Positions 40,773-52,940 of a stretch of DNA of 64,000 nt are shown here, piece by piece. Location of the stretch: assembly GCF_036898095.1 (NCBI RefSeq), contig NC_090746.1:110104106-110168105 (forward strand), read 5' to 3'. Made by a program: the position numbers and the translations under genes. The notes beneath the pieces are model-generated. The model did not search any database, was not told the DNA's origin, and saw nothing but the letters and a program-made list of their open reading frames with translations. Position 1 is the stretch's first letter. Each line of letters opens with the position of its first letter. The stretch comes from Palaemon carinicauda. Its lineage: Eukaryota > Arthropoda > Malacostraca > Decapoda > Palaemonidae.

Positions 40773-42228
40773 ATTTCCACTTGGGAAAGACAGTCGTAGT
40801 ACGCTCTTGCCTCATACATAAGGTGAGAGGTTCATATTGGGAACACTTCCTTCATTGGCAATGTATTTTGGTTCGCAGTACTAGTAAAAAAAGTGGCAGC
40901 CTGGGATATTCCCAGGATACTTTTGTGACTCCAAATCTTTGAGGAACATTTAGAGAATCACCAGGAGTACTAAGAACATTTGCACATGGGAAGGCAACCT
41001 CAATACATCCTTTCTCATACTAGAGATAAGAGATTTCATATTGGGAATGTCTCTTTCCCTCAGAAAATGTTTCATTATGTATTACAGGTGTTCTGACAAC
41101 TATTATCACTGCCCAGGTTCATACGGAACACACTTCATGCACCCTTCTACAGGATGATAGGCCCTGCCCTTGTCTCCTTCCCTCTTTGAAGGGTTCCAGA
41201 GAGGACAACCCAGCAGAAAGAGCTGGATGGAGCATACAATCAACCAGCAGTGTGAACATATTGACATTAACATGGTCTCTTTCCAGCTACCGATCCCACA
41301 ACATAACCACCTGGGGCACAATCCCAGCGTACTCCACAATTCCAGTCCTCTATATCACCACTGGTCTCTATGCCCCTGTCATCACTTATGCAATCCTGGC
41401 GTAACCAGACACTACTGTGTAGGTCTTCTACGTAGCATTCGGACATCTTGCGATTGAACACCTCATGATTTGATCTCTCTTCCTCATTCTGTAGTGACTT
41501 TTGGGTTACTTAACTCCTGACTGTTGCCTTGTTTCAGCTTTTCTAGTCCACAATATCAGTGAAAGAGGAACCAATGATCATTATCATCGCTTGTACGGAC
41601 TACGAGATCTTCCCTTCATGAGTCCTAGATTTCCTTGTAGTCTTCCCTTCATGTTTCGTTTCAAAATAGAATTCCTTCCGCTTTTTTTTCACGATCGTCA
41701 TTTCCCATGGGATCGGCTGCTCGCTGCTATCGGGAGCGAGATCAAAAACTACATGATCGGAACTTAACGCTCATTCTTTGGTTGATCATTACTTTCGAGT
41801 TACTAGGGAATTAATGCACCTGTCTCCTGTTGTCTGTTCTTCCCTAGGGCTTCTAGCCCAGAGATATTCCAACATATCAGAATATTTCAACGCTCAAGGT
41901 TTTTCGACACACTGAGACTGTCCTGGCACCTAGAACTTCCCACACTCAGAATCTGATCCATGACATGAGCTCTTCCCACACTCATTTGCATGATAAGGAT
42001 TGTAACATGGGACTTCTCTGGTCCTATTTCGGCACTTGAACAAGCACTGAGAAGCCACATTGTGGTAGCATATTATTGTTGGCAAGGATCCTCTCCAACC
42101 AAGGACAGGCATTAGCCTGATGTTGTCAGTTACTGCTTGGTGTCATGCTCTCCTATTCCCTAAGGCACTTGGTGCCCCTGAGCCTCGGAATGCCTGAGAG
42201 CCAGAAGCAGTTCAGTTATCGAAGGAAA
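40773..42228 (+). other. Decayed 5' body of B1
   Basis: GC-richer than intron but without a readable frame. TGGGATATTCCCAGGATACTT at about 40,902 resembles TATTCCTGGGATGCTTCAG at 34,315 on the other side of A4, supporting continuity of B1 across A4. No protein motif can be assigned. Confidence 0.4.
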
Positions 42229-43300
42229 CTATAGTCTATTGTTTTAGCAGTGCATATTTTCACCGACTCGCAGGGGTGCCCTTTTAGCTCGGAAAGGTTC
42301 CTGATACCTGATTGGTTGGAAGTATTTTTGTCCGAACACCTTCATTGTTCTCAAATAATTACCAAGTAATGTGAACCGAAACTTATTTACTAACCTATAT
42401 TTCTCCATCAGATATATGTTTTGTCAATAAACAATGTGATAGAGTAAATATAAAGTATCGTCATAGTAAGTCTAAATTTAATAACACAATCCGACGAAGT
42501 CAACGACAGCAGCTTATTTTCGGATGCACGCTTTATAATTTTGTAATTTTCCACATATTTTAACACAAATTGGGGTAAATTACACTCGGCATAAGTTAAA
42601 CATGTTATTATAAACTTTCTTTGAATACTAGAATTCACCAAAATCATGGAGTTAATAAAACCCTATATTTGTGAAAACTTATGGGGAGGTAAAAGAACAG
42701 CCTGCAGCGGCCTGGCGGGAAAACAATCCCTTCTGCCTGTCATAGACGCAGTTTTTTTTTTGTAATATAGTTTGGCCTATTTCTTTCAGTTTAAATAGTC
42801 TTGCATTTTCTCCGTAATATTTTGCTTAGTATTTTCCCACATTTCTGTTCCTCACCTAACATCTATCTATTTTCCTCAATATCCCTTCTTTCATATATGG
42901 GATATCAGCACTATGATTCCTTATGTTTTGTACTTAACGTCAGTAACTATGTAAATAATAATAACATAAATTTTATGCTGTGTAGTAAGTATAGCCTATT
43001 TTGTAAACCTGCCCAGTAGCTCAAATTATATCAGATTAAATTACGCATAGTATTTTTTTTATTCCCGCCTCTACACTATTTTAATGAGACTAGCACACAC
43101 TTCCCTTCAAGCCAACACTTTCCACAGAGGATAAGAAATAAGGAATCGTTGTGCGGATATCCCATATGTGAAAGAAAGTATATCGGGGAAAATAGATATT
43201 AGGTGAGGAACAGGAATGTGGGAAAATACTAAGCAAAATATTACGAAGAGAGACAATGCAAGACTATTTAAACTGAAAGGAATAGGCCGAATTATATTAC

Positions 43301-43345
<45 letters not shown>

Positions 43346-43860
43346 GCGTCTATGACAGTCATAAGGGATTGTTTTCTCGCCAGGCCGCTGCAGGCTGTTC
43401 TTTTACCTCCCCATAAGTTTTCACAAATATCAGGTTTTATTAACTCCCTGTTTTTGGTAAATTCTGGTATTCAAAGAAAGTTTATAATAACTTGTTTAAC
43501 TTATCCCGAGTGTAATTTACCCCAATTTGTGTTAAAATATGTGAAAAATTACAAAATTACAAAGCGTGCATCCAAAAATAAGCTGCTGTCGTTGACTTTA
43601 GTGGATTGTGTTATTAAATTTAGACTTACCATGACGATACTTTATAATATATTTTATTCTTTCACATTGTTTATTGACAAAACATATATCTGATGGAGTA
43701 AATAAGTTTCGATTCACATTACTTGGTAATTATTTGAGAACAATGAAGGTGTTCGGACAAAAATACTTCCGACCAATCAGGTATCAGGAACCTATCCGAG
43801 CTAAAAGGGCACCCCTGCGAGTCGGTGCAAATATGCACCGCTAAAAGAAATAGACTATAG
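42229..43860. mobile_element. 1.63-kb foldback element
   Basis: Two arms of roughly 0.8 kb are inverted copies over almost their whole length. The outer ends are CTATAGTCTATT and, in reverse, CTATAGTCTATTTC. The arms share CGACTCGCAGGGGTGCCC, TTGTCCGAACACC, ATATATGTTTTGTCAATAAA and a long matched open frame (minus 42,647-42,408; plus 43,440-43,693) reading RKFIITCLTY then LPQFVLKYV. The right arm has about 40 A residues (43,302-43,343) opposite nine T residues in the left arm. The centre is near 43,045. The matched frame is not a protein I recognise. It is inserted in B1. Confidence 0.85.
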
Positions 43861-44149
43861 CTAACACTCATTTATCCCTTGTGCCTTGCAGGTGTTTGTT
43901 TGCCGATCAACTGGTAAATATTTTGGGGGATTCATAAAGAATGTTGAGAGAATCAGCAATCTTATGATAGCTAATTTTAGTCTATTTCATGGAATAGGGA
44001 CCCTGCGGCCTTTTACAGCCTTTGATATATGTATATACAGTATATTTCTTATTTTATGAATATTTTTTTTTTTAAATCATTAAATACCAACACACACATG
44101 TACATACACTGACAAAACTAATCTGTACTCAGTGATGTCATTGCCAGAG
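43861..44149 (+). other. Spacer between foldback element and hAT relic
   Basis: AT-rich; no motif. Confidence 0.5.
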
Positions 44150-45570
44150 AAGGAAAGCATTTGTCTTTAGATTCCATGAATCTGAACTTAAAGCAACTTG
44201 TATATAAAGGCGGTTTTTCCTTGTTTGCTACACCAGTGATTTCACATATGATACAGGAAGTGTTCCTGTCACATCCACCTCTTCAGTGAGATCTGTGTTA
44301 GTTTAGGATGAATCAACAGATTTGGTGTGAGATTTGTATTTTATTCATGCTATAACTGATGATTTTTTATTGTATGAAGAACAGCTTGCTTCAGGGCTCC
44401 TTAAAGGAAGGACACAGGAAGAGACATTTCAACTTGGAAAGAGCAATGTCATAAAGTTGGACTAAATTTTTCTAATTTGATAAGTGTGTACACTGATGGT
44501 GTTCCAGCTATGATGGCTAAACGTTAGGGATTTATTGGACATCTTTGAAGTGTAACCAAAGAACAAAGTGTACTGAATTTTCATTACATTTAATAACAGC
44601 AAAATCTTTCTGCAAAATCCGTTATTTTAGATAATGTTTTATAAAAGTTTGTAATTATTGTTAACTACTATATTTTCAACCAAATGCGTTGAGGCATCAT
44701 TAATTTTGAAACATATTGATGATGAATAATGAATTATTGTAGATTTGCTTTATTACTCAAAAGTACGCTTGACTGTCACAATAGAAATTGTTGGTCAATA
44801 TTTTGTCTTTATCAAGGCAAATAATTGACTTTTTAAAGAAAACAAATAACATTGTGTTTTAATAGCCAAATTTTTACAGAGCTGTTGCATTTTTATGAGA
44901 TGTTATTTCAAAACAAAGGGATTTAAAGAAAGCTTTGAAAGGTAGAAATAAATGTATCTATAATGTGTGGCAAGAAATTCAGGTATTTGGAAAAACTGTC
45001 TTATTTTAATTCCCTTGTGGTTCAATCAAAAGCTTTCAGAAAAACACTTTCTCCAACTTATGAAGGTAATGAGTGAAAATGGAAGATACAAGTGAGCATG
45101 TTGAAGAATACAAGTCAGTCTTTGACACAATAATATAAGAATGTAATAAAAGATTCAGTGATTTTGAAAAGTATAACATCACTCTTGAGACATGCTTTTC
45201 AGCCCCTATTGTCTTATGCATCCAAGGATCCTGAAGAATTACAAATGGAGCTTATTGAAATGTCTGAAGACATCCTGAAACCTATTTTTGGAAAGAGAGA
45301 AAAAGCCATTGAAATTTGGAAAAAAGGTTGCAGAATATCCCGGCCTTTGTGAACGTGCACAAGACCCGATTTCTTGCTTTTCTTCAACATGCTGCTGTGA
45401 ATAAACATTTTCTTACTTGATGCAAATCAAGATTTCCCTGAGAACAGTTGACGGACGAGCATTTGCAGAACCCATTGAAACGAAAGAACCACTGCGTTAG
45501 AGCCTGATATAAAAATAATTTCTCAAAAGAAGAAAGCTCAAGTCATTAATTTGTATAAAAAGTACCTTGC
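44150..45570 (+). pseudogene. Decayed hAT-type (ZBED5-like) transposase
   Basis: Readable pieces follow the usual order of ZBED5/SCAND3-like hAT proteins. DESTDLV is at about 44,308. VCTLMVFQLWW is at about 44,488, with the other frame giving CTDGVPAMMAK. DPEELQMELIEMSEDIL is at about 45,231. The C-terminal hAT dimerisation block follows in shifted frames: AEYPGLCERAQDPIS, then CEXTFSYLM-like, then RTVDGRAFAE (45,330-45,480). Stops and frameshifts are dense, and terminal repeats were not found. The codon order and plus orientation are consistent throughout. Confidence 0.65.
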
Positions 45571-46139
45571 CTATATTGAATATTTTAAAATGTTATACGG
45601 TATTTATAATGTCAAAGGCTATCTCTTCTATAAGATAATTATTCCTTTACTTGTTACTTGAATACAAAAAACCTACTTACTTAATTAGAATAATTTGAAA
45701 TAGGTATCTTTGCACTCATTTGTATGTTAGCGACAAGACATCTTTGTGTCAGAGAAGCTAGTCCTTAGGGGCTGTTCCTGATAATCACTACAGTATTTCC
45801 TGAAGCATTACTAGTCAGCAATTAGCGTTCCCCTTTCCTTCTGGTCTGTTGTAGCATGAATATTGAAGTATCTACCATGGTAGCGGGATGACGATCCCAA
45901 GGCAGGAACTCTGTTCCTCTGGGGAATCTGCCATCCACAGACAAATCTGTGGAGGGATGGGGACCCCGCCCTTGATTATTCTTCTGTCTTGGGAATGTGA
46001 TCAACAGAAGAAAGGCACCTGCTTTTGTTGTTAATGGTAATGCGTGCAACAGGGCTACTTTGCAAGTGAGGTTGGTAAAGTTCTCGATAAGGTTGAGGAA
46101 TGAACGAATGGGCTCGTTTCACATCCCTTAACAAGCAAG
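45571..46139 (+). other. Decayed B1 sequence
   Basis: Probably the RT/RNase H part of B1; only weak resemblance to the RNase H linker is visible. Confidence 0.35.
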
Positions 46140-46620
46140 TGCACTCTGGAAGTCGGGTAGAGTCATTTGCAAGGTGGTTCTAGGCAGGAGGAATGTTCGA
46201 GTAATCTCACTTGGTCAACAGTACCTCTGTGTAAGGATCAATTATGATCCCTACATCCTTGCGCGGCAGAAAGGATTATTAGTTTAGGTTTTCACCACCA
46301 TTCGACAGGCTCACCATTCACTTGAACAAGAGACTTCTAGTTTTACTACCTAGCACCAGTCTATCAGCAGCTTTCTAGGATGCCTTCCAACATCCTTAGG
46401 GATTCTAGACGCTTCCTTCTTTTTGTCCATATTCCCGTTTTTATGATCACTCAATAGTCAGCTGACAACAGTGAGGCTCAGCATGGCCCTGATCGCTCCC
46501 AGGTGGCCATAAGCCGAATGGTATCAGGATCAGCTATTTCTTCCTTCGTCAGGGAAGCTCCACAATCTTCTCTGTGAGGGATACCACTCGGCCCATAATC
46601 CAGTTTTCAACTAGGTCTTA
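46140..46620 (+). pseudogene. RNase H linker and methyltransferase-like relic of B1
   Basis: In mixed frames the region follows the DIRS order: LGRRNVRVISLGQQYLC (equivalent to PGKxNVLADxLSR and the EW linker), then an LDASF-type segment, then MALIAPRWP and AEWYQDQL at about 46,482-46,540 (equivalent to TLVATLWPAREWFTEVL of A1). No continuous frame. The match is to the B-type wording APRWP rather than to family A. Confidence 0.6.
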
Positions 46621-47935
46621 GGTCCCAAACTCTGTGAGAATCAACAAGACCATGAAGAACTCCAAGGAAGCTTAAGCTACAGGGAATCTTTCGCGATTTT
46701 GCAGGCCTCTCAAGCAACCCCCAGCAAACCCACGGAATGGACAGCATATAGGCTTCGACCCTTGAGACTGTCCATGGCTAGCTTAGTCCTGACAAAGTAA
46801 GTCGGAAACAGCATAACTTACCTATGTCATAAGCCATTTTGAAGGAATAGAACTCCAAATCCTTCTGCATCCCTTCCCTTCAAGAAGGGACTAGCGAAGA
46901 CCAGGACGACTTGCCTATCTGTTCTGGGAGGACACTATGATTCCTCTTACAGCAATGGAAGGAATAAGGGAAAGATTGATAATGCTGTTTTTTTTTTTTT
47001 TTAAGGGGAACAATGGACTGTGCCAGATTCAAACATTCACATGCAGACATATTGGTTCTATCCCAACTCTCAGGCAATACTTGACGGGGATGTAATTCTT
47101 GAAGATGAGTCAGGTAACGACAAAACCTTCTGGATTATACCCACAGGTCCCTGGATACTGTTATCGTTGGCCTATTGATAGTTGTTTAACAGATTATGTA
47201 GCAAATCTAGCTCCTTCAATGTACAAGAAACATTTTTATCTAAGATAGTGGTTGTGATGTAGGTCTAGAGGAAGAGGCAATATCGTCTGGCCTTTCTACT
47301 TCTTTTTACCCCTTCCTTGTGGGTGCTGCAGTCATTCCGTTATTTGCTGGATCGGATGCTAGATTTAAGGAAGCCATATGATCGAGCAACTTTTCTCAAC
47401 AAATAAGATGTGGGAAAGGATGCCCAAATGTATGCAAACCCATTTCTTATAGTGATCATACCTAAGGACAACATATCCTCCACATGCATATAGGTTTTCC
47501 TTGACCATCTATCAGTTCCTAGTAGTGACCTAGCCTAACACTTGCCACATCTTCATGCCCAAGTCATTAGGATGTTGACAGGAATCATCCCTCTCACTCC
47601 TGTACAGAACTGAAATGCTTTCACATTTTCCAGGTTAGTAAACCATCCAGTTTGGTTATAGGGACGTCCTTCCTTCATAGGATAAGTCTCCTATCTAAGG
47701 ACAATAATTTGTATTATTATTGACTATGCAAACCCAAATCCTTTAAATTACACTTTTCTTCTCTACCAAGTCCTAGGTTTAAGGGTGATCTGATGGGTGA
47801 CCAGAGCTTCCCTGCGAACAAGCAGTGACTACTGCTACCTCGTTAGCGTTTAACAGCTGTATCATACTGAAAGCTTGTAATATTATTAATGGACTCAGGT
47901 TTGTATATTTAGGAAAAATAAAGATTATTTTTCCT
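46621..47935 (+). other. Decayed 3' part and right terminus of B1
   Basis: No recombinase motif can be read, although the position fits one. At 47,698-47,735 AAGGACAATAATTTGTATT and GACTATGCAAACCC look like the two halves of a B-type ICR. The terminal repeat runs to GGTTTGTATATTTAGGAAAA near 47,935. Confidence 0.45.
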
Positions 47936-47975
47936 ATTTGTAATTTCTTGTTTTTCCTATTTTTTCTATTTGCAG

Positions 47976-48244
47976 TTAGAAATCGGGTACCAAGTTTCCT
48001 TATGGAGTCTCCATTTGATGGTGGCATGGCGCGTCGAGTAAAACGAGTATATTCTACTTTAGATAAATTTTCTGTTAGATTAGGAGTTTTTCTAAGACGC
48101 TATCCAATTGCTAGAGTGTTTGTCATTTTATATATGTGCCTTCTACATGTGTGGGTTATGATAGTTTTATTGACATACACTCCAGAAATTCATGGGCCCG
48201 ACTATCATCATCCTATTGGTACAATGCCACACAATCCTGAATAA
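47976..48244 (+). CDS. GOLGA5: Golgin-84 last exon with tail anchor
   Basis: After the acceptor TTTTTTCTATTTGCAG the exon completes the split Val codon and runs to TAA at 48,242-48,244. It encodes VRNRVPSFLMESPFDGG, then RRVKRVYSTLDKFSVRLGVF, then LRRYPIARVFVILYMCLLHV, WVMIVLLTYTPEIHG and a short polar tail. SVRLGxFLRRYPIARVFV-xxYMxLLHxWVMIVLLTYTPE is the signature C-terminus of golgin-84. The hydrophobic VFVILYMCLLHVWVMIVLL forms the single membrane anchor that leaves only a few residues in the Golgi lumen. With the four preceding exons it gives about 262 residues, roughly the C-terminal third of the usual 700-residue protein. Confidence 0.97.
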
Positions 48245-49320
48245 GAACAAACACTCCTGAAATAGTTTTTTTATCATTCAGATTTTTTTTTTACCTGGTA
48301 TTCTAATTGTTAATTCATTCACTTTTGCCCATTCACTCATCTTTGACATATTTCACCACAGATATTGCAGGACAAAAGTTGTTACAGAATAGGAATTGGA
48401 TTTGTTTGTTGAAAAGCGATTATTTTTCATAACATTTTCGTGCCATGTCATTTTTTTTAACAATTAAAGCCATTCCTTTCTGTACTTTTTCAGTAGTGAT
48501 ATATTTATAAAGCATTATATTTTGGTTGTTTAGAGTGGGTCTAAAATTGGTCCTAATACATGTATTTTTTTTGAAGTGTGCAGTTTTTATCATGTTTTTA
48601 GTTTTCCTACTTTCATCCAAAGCATATTTTTCTTAGAATCCTATTATGATATGCACTGAAAAATTTTGTGTGCTTTTTAAAGTTAACTGGTAAGTATAAA
48701 AGTCCCCAAGTTTATTTCACATCACCTCTCTACTTTTTTAAAGCTTATAGTTTTCAATATGTTGTTGTATTATATACTATCACCTGTAGAATCTTTTTTT
48801 GGTGTGGGGAGGAGATGGAATTATAAAACAGTTTATCTTGTAATTAATGTAAAATTATTTCTGTGGATTTAGTGAATATCTACATATCAGATCTGTAGTT
48901 TTTGTTTATCTTTTCTCTATGGTCAGTTTGAATTGAGGATTAACAGCATAAACTTGACTCTTGTTTACGTGGTCCTAAGGTATTTTTCCATTATTAGTAG
49001 TTCTAAATGTATCAAGCTATCCATTTTTTATTAAGTGATCTGATTGTGCTTTTGAGGAATAGGAAAGTAAATAGTTTTCAAGTATTAGGCAAACATAATT
49101 TTAGAAATATTCTACTTGAATGAATATTATGTTTTTTTATTTGTCATGGTTGTTTCCACATTGTATATTTCATGAGTCATACAATATCTTCTGCTGTTTA
49201 TTTATATAAAAAAATTTTTAACCTTCTTTTTAAGATTTTCCTGGCAATTCTATACATTTAGCAAATTATTGTTTATATAAAGGTTAGGTGCAGATTCATA
49301 CAATGAACTGCAGTTGGAAA
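48245..49320 (+). other. Golgin-84 3' UTR, proximal part
   Basis: T-rich, no frame, no repeat family recognised. The end of the transcript is not fixed; AATAAA candidates lie at 50,527 and 56,214. Confidence 0.55.
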
Positions 49321-49815
49321 GTATAAGTTGTATGTGAAATGAAGAATGATGTCAGTTATATTCTGTAAGTAATCACCTGGTAATATCTCGGTTTCCTGTC
49401 CTTTAAAAGAAATATATATCAATCACAAGTCATTTGAAGTCCCTACATCTCCAGCGGTGGAAATAATAGTTTTCAACTCGAACAGCATCAAATTGTAATG
49501 CGAAATGAAGAATGATATCAGTTGTAGTCTGTTGAAAATCACGGCAATTTCTCCGTTTCCTGTAGTTTAAAAGAAATGCACATCAATCCCAAGTCATTTG
49601 AAGTCCCTCTATCTCCAGTCGTGGAAATAATAGTTTTTAACTCGAACAGGATCAAGTTGTAATGTGATATAAAGAATGATGTCAGTTGTATTCTGTGAAC
49701 AAGCACGGGAATTTCTCTGTTCCCTGTTCTTTAAAAGAAATGCACATCAATCCCAAGTCATTTGAAGTTCCTGCATCTCCAGGGGTGGAAATAGTTTTCA
49801 ACTCGAACAGCATGC
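49321..49815. repeat. 164-bp tandem repeat, three units
   Basis: Each unit contains TTTAAAAGAAAT (49,402; 49,566; 49,730), ATCAATCNCAAGTCATTTGA, ATCTCCAG and TTTNAACTCGAACAG. The spacing is exactly 164 bp both times. Confidence 0.93.
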
Positions 49816-52590
49816 AACTTGAAGAATAGATATGGTTAGCAAAACTACCAGCATTGAGTTACAAGTTTCTACTACAGGTTAAACATTCAGAAGGTTTGTA
49901 AACAAAATTCATAGCAAACAGCTCAATTGCTTGTCCCTTTCTTGTCACACTAGAAGTCACATGGTTACATTCCATTGATCCCGTGGTTACATTCCATTTC
50001 AATAGGCTTTGCTAATATGGAGCTATTTAGTTTCAAGGTTTATTCTTGATTACAAAGCAGTTCTAAAACCTTACCATCAGATATAGAGATAACTTTTGTC
50101 TTGATAAGATTGTTGTTCTTGTCAAACAATTTTTGAATCCGTTCCATAGATGGGGAATTGATAACAACCTTTACCATATGAAAGTTCAGGTAGAAAGTGC
50201 ATGTGGCAGAATGATTTAAAAACACTAATGATGATTTTAAGAGTTCCCTCTCAAACACTGAGATTAGCTCATGGTGGCAAAAGATTGGAGAGCAAGAGTG
50301 ATTGAGCTTACAGTATTGATTTCTTCTTTTTGAAATTACAGTATTGCTGGTATTCTACCAGCAATTGTTGTGAATTTTGACGCCTTATTTTCTCGAGTTT
50401 GTAGGAGATAAAAGCAATGTAAAGTGTAGTATAAATTGGTAAAATATTTCACATTAGATTTTCTTTCATGATATCAAATATTTGGCAAAGGAAACCAGTT
50501 ATAGTATAAAATAGTTATATTTTCAGAATAAAATTTAAAAGATAATGGGTCAAGACTACTGTACCAGGTACTAGTCTGATTTAGTTTTTACTTTGAAGTA
50601 CAGGATAGCATTGTTACTATCATAAGGTAGTTTAACCAGAAGACTTGGATGTATTCATAGACTGGTCCGAAGAATTTGGGTTTCATTGAACGGGGAAAAT
50701 TTGACCAAAACAAAGTTCAAATACTTTGGAAACAGTAACCAATACAGCTTGTAACAGAAGGAACATTAGGGAATCCTGAGTCCTTGTCTATGTGCACCAT
50801 AAAAGGTGCTCTGTGGGCAATATCATTGGATTTGTGTGTAAGATACTATATAAGCATTAAATTTTTGTCTTTTATTATCTCATAACTCAGACAGCATATG
50901 TTACATGAATCTATGTTACTTGGTAATCATTATGGTTCAACCATTGAAGCCAGCAACTTCCCGACCTATAAAAAAGTTCTTCTGCTTTCTCCCCCCTTCC
51001 TCTGTGATACCCAGAAGATCGAGTAGATGGTACCATTGGCCAAACACCTAGTTCTTACCACAATAAGTCAAACAGGACTCTTATAAATTATTACACCAAG
51101 AACTTAGTATAATCATAGTTGGCCACACCATGATGATTGTCCTCTTCTGCGCCAACTTAATTCTAGGTAGAAATGGGAAGGAGTTAAAAGGTACTAATTT
51201 ATCTGCCAAAGTGTTTTGAAAAACAAGGTAGAAGTTGAGGTACTGTAGGAATAAGTGACATATAATTAAATTGATAACTAACAGGAACAATAGTGGAATT
51301 GTTATTAGTGTAGTTTGTTCGTTGCATTTGGTAAAGAAGAGTTAGCCCGTATCCTTCATATGTCAAAACTGCCTAGACACTCAGGCATTTAGACTAGTGA
51401 ATAGAGGATTAAAACATTTCCCTGATTTAAATCGCGTTTTTGTTATAGATCTAATCGTTACGTGAGATCCTGGTTATATTTTTTCTTTTGTTATTGAAAT
51501 GTAGAGGGAGAAGGAAGGGTCAGGAAACCGTTACCCAATTACGTTAAGTACCGTTTTTGAACTAAGGAGTCTTCAGCTACCTCTGCAAGCCGTATTCAAT
51601 AATGTAATGTATTATCTGTTTGTTCTGGAGGTAAGGTTAGAATTATTTATCCGGTTATTAGAAATATTGTATTTTGCAAATTCTGTAGTAGCAGTGGTGG
51701 TTATCTACTCAAACTGAAGAGTTTAGTTGTAAATCAGATCTTAAAAGCCACAGGCTGGTTACTAATTGTGTGGTGAAATCATTGGGAACAGTTACAAAAA
51801 TACTGAATTCCTATCCAATTTGAGGTCTATTATGAATTTGGTTTAGTTCAGTAGTATAGTGGAGCATGTGTATAGCAGAATGCAGATATGAGCTTTGACT
51901 TCATATACAGTAGTAAACCTCATTTTTGTGGAACGTCTTCCAATCTCATTAATAGAGATAGTGCCAGGGGTAATGATAGGCCTTCTGGTTTTTAAAGAGT
52001 CAGAGGGACCTGATACTTTAAATAGATTTAGAAAATATACTAGGGCTCACAAGATTCTTCTACAGTATATCAATGTTTTCAGTCGCCATATTCCAGAATG
52101 CTAAATGCAATTGGAATGTGAGATATTAGAACAGGGCAACTCTGATACCTGATCCTCTCCTTGACTAACTTTTCTGAACTAGTGCTATTGTTCAGTTGGT
52201 GACATAGATACAGTTTATTGAAGTAACCAAGTAAATTTCACAAAATATGTAATTAAATCTGGTTTAGTGCTAAAGAGGTTTTGGCTTTAGGCCAATAGTA
52301 GTACATATGATACCCAAATTATTTTTTTACAGTTAGCATATAAATGTGGAAGGTAAAGATCATACAGTTTTCTCTCCTTTGTGAAATCTGCCTGGTGATT
52401 TGTTTTGAAGTTTTGATAAAATACTAAAGAAAAGTTTTTAGCTTTTTTAGAAAGTAAACCATAGACAATTCACTAAGCATTCTAGACATGGATTGTTAAA
52501 ACGTGCTACAAGAAAAGATGTTTCAAGTTGTTTTGAGTGTGACGTAATCTTCAAATTATTTATTTTTCATCTCCATCACATGCCCGCCAA
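49816..52590. other. AT-rich sequence, probable distal 3' UTR or intergenic
   Basis: No coding or repeat feature supported. It contains the polyadenylation-like AATAAA at 50,527-50,532. Confidence 0.5.
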
Positions 52591-52940
52591 TAAAGTGTGG
52601 TAGCATAACGATTACTAGGTAAGATTTGTTTAAATAAACATGATTTTAATGATAATGTTTATTTAAATACTTACCTGGTGGTCATTTAATTCTCTCCCTC
52701 CCCATTTTTAGTGGTCCAGAAATGTACAGGTCTATGATGACTGATTATATGAAGTCTTTGGTTGTAACAGCTGGTTGTATGTAGCGTGGTGCTACTGGGT
52801 GTACTGGGTATCACAAGGAGGGTGAGATGAGAGAGAAACTTATAGAAATTACTTGATAAAGATCAGGGAATGGTCAAAACATAATGACTACCAGGGAAGT
52901 ATTTAAATAATAGATTTTATTAAAATGTATTTTTTTCAGT
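52591..52940. repeat. Terminus-only relic of a family A-type DIRS element (A5)
   Basis: GATTACTAGGTAAGATTTGT, then TTAAATACTTACCTGGTGGT and TTCTCTCCCTCCCC have the ICR plus right-repeat layout of A1-A4. About 230 bp later the right outer end appears as ATGACTACCAGGGAAGTATT, TAAATAATAG. No coding region or left end is present nearby, so it is a 3' fragment of a further subfamily. Confidence 0.75.

Larger units (their letters stand above)
33966..47935 (+). mobile_element. Older DIRS-like element B1, nested host of A4
   Basis: The left end near 33,966 (CCTACACGAATACAAACCATC then GTCCTTTAAA) is the same terminus as in B2 (56,645). The right end near 47,935 (GGTTTGTATATTTAGGAAAA) is preceded by a shortened ICR at about 47,698-47,735. 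The RNase H/methyltransferase relic at 46,140-46,620 is on the same strand. Removing A4, the foldback element and the hAT relic leaves about 4-6 kb, a normal DIRS length. Coding parts are heavily decayed. The extent is an inference from the two ends, not a continuous alignment. Confidence 0.6.

Noticed and set aside
41106..41767. Several 70-95-codon frames
   Set aside because: No motif and mutually overlapping; probably decayed B1 sequence.
43216..43416. Frame with a poly-lysine run
   Set aside because: Created by the poly-A tract inside the foldback element.
47825..47975. Upstream part of the open frame leading into the last golgin-84 exon
   Set aside because: It lies before a strong acceptor, in the B1 terminal repeat, and is not conserved golgin sequence.
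50040..50258. 72-codon minus-strand frame
   Set aside because: No similarity recognised, short, in AT-rich non-coding DNA.
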